Positions 58,669 to 64,000 of a stretch of DNA of 64,000 nt are shown in pieces. Source of the DNA: Arthrobacter sp. MYb23 (GTDB lineage: Bacteria > Actinomycetota > Actinomycetes > Actinomycetales > Micrococcaceae); NCBI RefSeq assembly GCF_002979775.1, contig NZ_PCPR01000001.1, forward strand, positions 434,001 through 498,000, given 5' to 3'. Numbering within the stretch: the first letter of the stretch is position 1; each line of letters begins with the position of its first letter. Below the pieces are notes generated by a model. The model worked only from the letters and a program-made list of their open reading frames with translations. It was not told the DNA's origin and did no database searches. Both the position numbers and the translations under genes were made by a program.

Positions 58669-60741
58669 ATGGACACCGCTTCAACAGAGTCCGCCAGTAG
58701 TCCAACACGCCTCAGCGTAAGTGGAGAAAACACCACTGCGCCGGTCAAAATCGCCCTGGTGGGAGTCCACGGCTTCGGCACGCACCACCTCCGCAACCTT
58801 GATCGTCTCAGCGCCACGGGCAAGGTGGACCTGATTGCGGTGGCCGATCCGAATCCGCCGGCCCCCGGAGATCTGCCGGAAAGCACAGCTGTCCACGCAA
58901 ACCTTGATGAGCTCCTGGCCGGAGACCACCACCCGGATGTCATCATCGTGGCTACTCCCATTCAGACCCATGCCCCGCTGGCCCTGTCCGTGCTCGCTTC
59001 CGAGGCGGATCTCTACCTGGAGAAGCCACCGGTGGCCTCCATGAGCGACTTCCTTCGCCTCCAGGAAGCGGCGGCCACGTCTGGCCGCAGTGTCCAGATC
59101 GGTTTCCAGAGTCTCGGTTCCCATGCGCTGGCAGCACTGGAAAAGCTGGCCAGCGGGCAGGCTTCCGAAAAGTTGCCGGGCATCGGCACCTTGAAGGGGA
59201 TCTCAGCTACGGGCCGCTGGGTCCGGGACCGGGCCTATTACAAGCGGTCCCGCTGGGCAGGCAAGCGCAGCCTCGATGGCGTGGATGTGGTGGATGGCGT
59301 CGCCACCAACCCGCTGGCCCACGCGATCGCCACGGCGCTTCGCATCGCCGGAGCACGGGCCGCCGAGGATCTCGCGACCGTGGAAACCGACCTCTACCGG
59401 GCCAACGACATCGAAGCCGACGACACGTCAGTGATCCGTCTGCGCACCACCAACGGCCTACCCATCACGTGCGCCCTCACCCTCTGTGCCACCGAATCCG
59501 TGGAACCATATGTGACACTCCACGGCAGTGAAGGCACAGCAGTTTTCCACTACACGGAGGACCGCGTGACCGTCCGCACCGAAGCCGGCGAAACCACCCA
59601 CACTTTCGGGCGCGACGACCTCACCGAGAACCTCCTCCACCACCTGTCCGAAGGCACGCCGCTGCTGAGCCCGCTCGATCACGCTGGCGCATTCATGCGT
59701 GTCCTGGAAGCCATCAGGACAGCAGAGGCACCTGCGCTGATTCCGGCGGAATGCGTGAATTGGGTGGGAACAGGCGAGCAAGCACATGCGGTGATCCCCA
59801 GCATCGAGGACATCCTGGAACGCGCCACCCGCGCCCACGCCACGTTCTCCGAGCTGGGACTTCCCTGGGCGCGGCCGGTCTCCGGAGGTGCCGAGGCTCT
59901 CTTCTCCCCCGAAGCTGCCACCGCCTACGCTCCCGATGCCGGCAACGCCGCCGCTGTCCTCCGCAGCGGCAGCAACCTTGAGCCGGACCTCTCCCCCAGG
60001 CCGTACTTGCACCCGGTGACCACCCCGGCCGGGATAGTGGTCACGGATCACCTGCCCTCGGATCACGTCTGGCACCTCGGCGCAGGATTTGCACTGCAGG
60101 ACGTCAATGGAAGCAACTTCTGGGGCGGCCGCAGCTACCGGAGAACAGCGGGCAAGTACGTGGATATGAAGGACCACGGGAGGATCGAAACGGCAAGCAT
60201 CTCCCGGGAAAAGGACCACACGATGCTTGACCTCAACTGGTTCGCGGCCGACGGCGGACTGGTACTGAAGGAAAGCCGCTCCCTGAGCCGCACAGTCCTG
60301 GACGAGCGCACCTGGCGACTCGACATCCAGACCCGGCTTACCGCCGTCGTGGATGTTTCACTGGGCAGCCCCGGTTCGCATGGTGCCTCCGGCAGCGGCT
60401 ACGGCGGCTTCTTCTGGCGCCTCCCTGTCAATTCCTCCCCTCGCGTCTTCTCCTCCACAGCCGAAGGCGAGCCCTCCGTGCATGGTTCCGTGTCGCCGTG
60501 GCTCGCTTGGACAGGAGAGTTCGACGGCGGCCCTGGCACCCTGGTGTTTGGCGCACCTGCCGAGTCTGCGGACCCATGGTTCGTGCGGTGCAGCGGCTAC
60601 CCCGCCGTGGGTTCCGCACTGGCGTGGGACACAGCAGTGGAAGTGGCGGAAAGCGAATCCCTCACCCGGAGCACCACGGTGTGGATCAGCGACGGAACCC
60701 TGGATGTGGCGGAGATCGAGGGTCTGGTTTCAGGCCGATGA
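58669..60741 (+). CDS. Gfo/Idh/MocA oxidoreductase fused to a PmoA-like (DUF6807) domain
   Basis: 690 residues from ATG 58669 (AGGAGA upstream). Residues about 25-400: NAD-binding VKIALVGVHGFGTHHLRNLDRL, DVIIVATPIQTHAPLALSVL, the EKPPVAS motif, and the C-terminal substrate domain. Residues about 440-690: a beta-rich PmoA/DUF6807 domain (TTPAGIVVTDHLPSDHVWHL; NFWGGRSYRRTAGKYVD; GGFFWRLPV; WLAWTGEFDGGPGTLVFG). The two domains normally occur as separate neighbouring genes in sugar clusters. Overlaps the rhamnosidase gene by ATGA. Confidence 0.85.
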   Translation: MDTASTESASSPTRLSVSGENTTAPVKIALVGVHGFGTHHLRNLDRLSATGKVDLIAVADPNPPAPGDLPESTAVHANLDELLAGDHHPDVIIVATPIQTHAPLALSVLASEADLYLEKPPVASMSDFLRLQEAAATSGRSVQIGFQSLGSHALAALEKLASGQASEKLPGIGTLKGISATGRWVRDRAYYKRSRWAGKRSLDGVDVVDGVATNPLAHAIATALRIAGARAAEDLATVETDLYRANDIEADDTSVIRLRTTNGLPITCALTLCATESVEPYVTLHGSEGTAVFHYTEDRVTVRTEAGETTHTFGRDDLTENLLHHLSEGTPLLSPLDHAGAFMRVLEAIRTAEAPALIPAECVNWVGTGEQAHAVIPSIEDILERATRAHATFSELGLPWARPVSGGAEALFSPEAATAYAPDAGNAAAVLRSGSNLEPDLSPRPYLHPVTTPAGIVVTDHLPSDHVWHLGAGFALQDVNGSNFWGGRSYRRTAGKYVDMKDHGRIETASISREKDHTMLDLNWFAADGGLVLKESRSLSRTVLDERTWRLDIQTRLTAVVDVSLGSPGSHGASGSGYGGFFWRLPVNSSPRVFSSTAEGEPSVHGSVSPWLAWTGEFDGGPGTLVFGAPAESADPWFVRCSGYPAVGSALAWDTAVEVAESESLTRSTTVWISDGTLDVAEIEGLVSGR

Positions 60742-63700
60742 GCAAGCGCACCGCGGCAACCCCACTTATGGCCACGAGCCTCACAGTGGAGGGCTCAGCG
60801 CAGTGCTTGACCGCTCCGGCCGCACCGGTTTTCGGCTGGTTGCTGGATGCAGGCACCTCCGCGAGCGCGGGGCAAATGGTCCAAACCGCATATCGCCTCA
60901 GGGTGCTGGACCACACCGGCAAGGACGTATGGGACTCGGGCACCGTTGTCACGGGGCAGCAGCACCACCGTCCCTACACAGGCCCGGACCTGGCCCCGGA
61001 CAACGACTATCAATGGACTGCGCAGCTCACTGATGCGGCCGGAAACATTGGTGATCCCAGCGAGCCGGCCCGCTTCAGCACAGGTCTCGCCAGCACAGGC
61101 CTGCCTGGCGCAGCCGGCTGGAACGCAGAGTGGATTCATCGGGAAGCCGGCGGACGGGCGCCACTGGAGCTGGTGGGCGGCCACCTGCGCGTGAGCGGCT
61201 CGCCGTATCTTCCGTGGCCGGTTGCAGCCAACGGCAGCACGGTGATCACCGCGCGGTTCCGCCTGCGCCTTGGGACTGCCGGGATACTCCTTCGCAGCGA
61301 CGGGCCTGGATCCGGGGTGCTCTTGGAGATCAAACCGAACCGGTCAGCACTCCTTCGCCCCGCCCCTGAGTGGGAGATCGGCGCAATGTCGGCACCGCAT
61401 ACTGAGCCGTTGGCGGAGACTCAGGCGTTTGGGATGACCACGGCTTCGCGTGCGGGAGCCCTTCCCGAGGACGATTGGCAGGATCTGGTCATCGCGGATG
61501 ACGGCGAACGCATCACAGTCACCATCGACGGTGACATGGTCCTGGACGCCACAGTCCCTGGCGCCGGCAGCACCGGAATCGCGTTCCACCAAGGGCCCCG
61601 CAGCCAGGCCGAGTACGTGTCGATCAGCGTCGAGAGTGGCGGGGCCACCGTCCTCGATGCAGACTTCACCAAGCCCGCCGCCCTCACGGGCTGGTGCACC
61701 ACCACTCCCCTCCGGCAGCCGGACGAATGGACCCTCGCGAAGACCACCATCAAGCCCGGGGGCAATGTTGTCCGCGCCCGCCTTTATGCCGCCGCGAGCC
61801 ATCACGCCGCGTTCTCCATCAACGGCAACCCGTGCTTGGAGACAACCAACTTCGGCTACCCGGGAGAGCAGTTCTACAACGCAGCCGACGTCACTGAAGC
61901 CCTGCAGAGCAGCGACACCGCCACCGTGACCGCCGTCGCGCATTGGTATGGTCCCGGTCAGGGCCGCGCCGCCGGCCGCCCGGGCCTACTGGCCCAGCTG
62001 ACGGTGGAGTACGACGACGGCACCCGTGACGTGTTCGGCTCGGGACCTGGGTGGCTGGTGGCCGAAGGTCCGTACCGGCAGAGCGGATACCGGAACGATG
62101 AGGGCGATCCCATCGAGCATTTCGATGCGACAGCCTGGCCGGAACTACAGCAATGGCACCCGGCGATCTCCCTTGGAACCCACCCAATCCCCGACTTCCC
62201 GCTCCTGATGCCTAACGGTGCGGGCGTGGCACGTAACTACGCAGCCGCAGTCGACATTCTCACCGCGGATGACGGAACTCCGGTAGCTGACTTCGGCGCA
62301 GTGCTCCCGGGGCGCCCGGTGGTGGAATTTCTCCGTGGTGAGCTTGGACGGACCGTGGTGCTCCGGGCGGGCTACAACGTCCGGGCCGACGGCCGCGTTG
62401 ATACTGGAAAGACACCCAGCCAGAACACGGACATGTCGTTTCCGTACACCCAGGTAGATGGCCCGCAGCGCTACGAGGCAGCCGTGCACTTGGGCTTCCG
62501 CTACCTCGAAATGCCTGGTGTCGAGATTGCAGACCTCGGCGCTGTCGGCGCAACGGTCATCCATGCCGATCACCCGGCGGAGGGCAGTTTCCACAGCTCC
62601 GATCACACGTTGAACCGGGTCTTCACGCTTCTGCGGGACTCGGCCTTGCTGGGTGTCCAGGAGCAGTTCGTGGACACACCAACCCGCGAGAAGGGCCAGT
62701 TCCTGGGCGACGCCGCGAACATCTCCTACGCCACCATGGCCCTGTTTGCTGAGCGTCACTTCACGGCCAAGGCGTTGCGCGAGTTCGCGGCGTCGGCGCA
62801 ACGCTACTGGCATTCGCCACAAGAGCGAGGGCGCTACAACGCGGTCTATCCCAACGGCGACGGCAAGCGCGACATCCCTGATTTCTCGCTCATGATGCCC
62901 GAGTGGGTGGAGGACTACCACCGGCTCAGCGGGGACGACGCTTTAGTGGCCGAGCTCTTGCCCCAGCTCAAGGACACGGCGGAATACGTCCTCCGGCACA
63001 CCCCTGACAACGGTCCCACTGCCGGGTTGGTCACGGATCTGGGTGGCGGCGGCGGGCCCTACCTCCACGGCATCGTGGACTGGCCTGCTCCCGGGCGCTT
63101 CGGCTACGACATGGACTGCGCGGCGCGCACCACGGTGAACGCCCAGTCGTGGTCAGTGCTCGACGTCGTCAGCCGGCTATGCGCGTCCGCTGGCCTTGAG
63201 CGGGAGGCGGCCAGGTTCGGTGGGGCGGCGGCATCGCTGGCTGGACAGATCAATGCCCGCCTCAGGGTGAACGGCGTCATGGTGGACGGACTGTACTCAG
63301 ATGGCCGCCCCAGCCTCAACGCCTCACAGCATGCGACGTCGTTCCCGTTGTCCATGGGGATCACTCCCGCTGAACACGCGGCGAAGGATGCTGAACGGAT
63401 CGCCGGGATGGGGATGCGCCAAGGTCCCATGACCGTGCACCGGCTGTTCCGCGCCCTGCTGTCGCAGGGGCGGATGGACGATGTTGTGGATCTCCTCACC
63501 GATCCACGCCAGCCCGGGTGGGCCCGCCAACTCGACGCCGGAGCCTCCTTCACTTGGGAGGCCTGGGAGCTTGATGAGGGCACCGACTACAGCCAGTCTC
63601 ATGCATGGTCGGCATCAGTCATCCGGGAGATCCTGGAGTACCTCCTCGGAGTCCGCGTCACCGCTCCGGGGGCGTCCGCCGTCGTGATTCAACCGCCGGT

Positions 63701-63896
63701 GTGCCAGCTGGAACATGCCGAGGGCAGCGTGCCGACACAGCGCGGCGTTGTTTCCGTCTCGTGGCGCCGGACGGCGGACGGAATGGAACTGAACTGCACA
63801 GTTCCCGCGGGAGTTGCCGCCGAGGTGGTCCTTCCGAGCGGCAAGCACGAGGTCGGCCCGGGATCCTGGCATTTCGGTCCGCGAGACGGCATTTAA
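60738..63896 (+). CDS. GH78 alpha-L-rhamnosidase
   Basis: 1052 residues from ATG 60738. N-terminal Ig-like domain (TAYRLRVLDHTGKDVWDSG, NDYQWTAQLTDAAGN), a concanavalin-type insertion (FRLRLGTAGILLRSDGPG; DDWQDLVIADDGERITV), beta-sandwich domains with ARLYAAASHHAAFSINGN, then the (alpha/alpha)6 catalytic domain: FVDTPTREKGQFLGDA carrying the Asp/Glu acid pair, WPAPGRFGYD, FTWEAWELDEGTDYSQSHAWSA, and a final beta domain. No signal peptide, so it acts on imported rhamnosides. Last gene of the operon. Confidence 0.92.
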   Translation: MSKRTAATPLMATSLTVEGSAQCLTAPAAPVFGWLLDAGTSASAGQMVQTAYRLRVLDHTGKDVWDSGTVVTGQQHHRPYTGPDLAPDNDYQWTAQLTDAAGNIGDPSEPARFSTGLASTGLPGAAGWNAEWIHREAGGRAPLELVGGHLRVSGSPYLPWPVAANGSTVITARFRLRLGTAGILLRSDGPGSGVLLEIKPNRSALLRPAPEWEIGAMSAPHTEPLAETQAFGMTTASRAGALPEDDWQDLVIADDGERITVTIDGDMVLDATVPGAGSTGIAFHQGPRSQAEYVSISVESGGATVLDADFTKPAALTGWCTTTPLRQPDEWTLAKTTIKPGGNVVRARLYAAASHHAAFSINGNPCLETTNFGYPGEQFYNAADVTEALQSSDTATVTAVAHWYGPGQGRAAGRPGLLAQLTVEYDDGTRDVFGSGPGWLVAEGPYRQSGYRNDEGDPIEHFDATAWPELQQWHPAISLGTHPIPDFPLLMPNGAGVARNYAAAVDILTADDGTPVADFGAVLPGRPVVEFLRGELGRTVVLRAGYNVRADGRVDTGKTPSQNTDMSFPYTQVDGPQRYEAAVHLGFRYLEMPGVEIADLGAVGATVIHADHPAEGSFHSSDHTLNRVFTLLRDSALLGVQEQFVDTPTREKGQFLGDAANISYATMALFAERHFTAKALREFAASAQRYWHSPQERGRYNAVYPNGDGKRDIPDFSLMMPEWVEDYHRLSGDDALVAELLPQLKDTAEYVLRHTPDNGPTAGLVTDLGGGGGPYLHGIVDWPAPGRFGYDMDCAARTTVNAQSWSVLDVVSRLCASAGLEREAARFGGAAASLAGQINARLRVNGVMVDGLYSDGRPSLNASQHATSFPLSMGITPAEHAAKDAERIAGMGMRQGPMTVHRLFRALLSQGRMDDVVDLLTDPRQPGWARQLDAGASFTWEAWELDEGTDYSQSHAWSASVIREILEYLLGVRVTAPGASAVVIQPPVCQLEHAEGSVPTQRGVVSVSWRRTADGMELNCTVPAGVAAEVVLPSGKHEVGPGSWHFGPRDGI

Positions 63897-63932
63897 TGAC
63901 AATGTTCCTCGTCGGAACTGTCATCAAATGCC
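63888..63932 (+). terminator. Terminator overlapping the rhamnosidase stop
   Basis: GGCATTT (63888-63894) with AAATGCC (63926-63932), and inside it ATGACA..GTTCC with GGAAC..TGTCAT: an interrupted 18-bp stem. Confidence 0.7.
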
Positions 63933-63954
63933 ATCCCGCGGGACCTATCTGGAG

Positions 63955-64000
63955 CTAGCTCAGCGAGCTCTTCGCTTCGTCCATCGCCTTCTTGGCAGCC
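63955..64000 (-). CDS. C-terminal end of an unknown gene (runs off window)
   Basis: The reverse strand ends with AAKKAMDEAKSSLS and a TAG at 63957-63955. Ala/Lys-rich helical end, convergent with the rhamnosidase gene. Too little to identify. Confidence 0.45.
   Translation of the reverse strand, partial: AAKKAMDEAKSSLS

Noticed and set aside
1..64000. tRNA, rRNA, insertion sequences, prophage genes
   Set aside because: None seen on either strand; no cloverleaf, transposase or phage structural motifs found by eye.

Overview
The window is a high-GC actinobacterial chromosome segment, most likely from Arthrobacter/Paenarthrobacter (Micrococcaceae). This is inferred from codon use, ribosomal protein bS22, the menB-menE-menA-DUF4229 block, a TetR-controlled phenylacetate cluster, Rex next to a glutaredoxin-like gene, an iniBAC-like locus and many promoters placed for leaderless mRNAs. 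I see no rRNA, tRNA, IS element, prophage or CRISPR array.

Layout. 1-5.6 kb is signalling: a partial methyltransferase, a STAS-like protein, a hybrid sensor kinase, and a secreted 56-residue peptide precursor with two identical IGWWPN repeats, divergent from a TPR protein coupled to a GGDEF/EAL enzyme. 5.6-15.7 kb is phenylacetate catabolism: paaI, paaK, TetR regulator, paaZ, and a thiolase/enoyl-CoA hydratase/3-hydroxyacyl-CoA dehydrogenase operon, with related palindromes ahead of three transcription units. Two acetyltransferases and a phosphatase are interspersed. 15.7-20.3 kb holds a MarR-acyl-CoA synthetase-DUF2177-38 aa peptide-pentapeptide operon, divergent from a DUF1295 gene. 20.4-25.2 kb has an AnsP-type permease, a shortened NirB-like flavoprotein, an unknown protein and an ABC-F ATPase.

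25.3-30.1 kb carries a ribbon-helix-helix protein with a three-half-site operator, a DUF4097 protein, an Mn/Zn-type ABC importer and a CPBP protease. 30.2-34.1 kb is menaquinone synthesis (menB, menE, menA) and DUF4229. 34.2-44.2 kb centres on a five-gene locus: membrane-anchored Hsp70-like ATPase, LuxR/TPR regulator, IniB-like acidic repeat protein and two dynamin-like GTPases, resembling mycobacterial iniBAC with an adjacent regulator and an added Hsp70. 44.4-49.2 kb is System II cytochrome c maturation (tlpA-like, ccdA, resB, ccsB) plus a phosphoglycerate-mutase-like gene.

49.4-55.8 kb contains yceI, two proline-rich membrane proteins, rex, a glutaredoxin, an HAD hydrolase, an AbiEi/DUF559-like gene flanked by oppositely oriented 32-bp repeat arrays, bS22 and a BldC-like DNA-binding protein. 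56-57.4 kb is a DAHP synthase preceded by a 19-codon leader peptide rich in Trp/Tyr/Phe, a likely attenuator. 57.4-63.9 kb is carbohydrate metabolism: a CE7 esterase, a Gfo/Idh/MocA-PmoA fusion and a GH78 alpha-L-rhamnosidase behind a LacI-type palindrome.

The best candidates for undescribed biology are the secreted IGWWPN peptide/TPR/c-di-GMP locus, the Hsp70-LuxR-Ini locus, the exact 32-bp-period repeat arrays, and the aromatic leader peptide of the DAHP synthase gene. Functions are assigned by recognising family motifs by eye; no database search was run.
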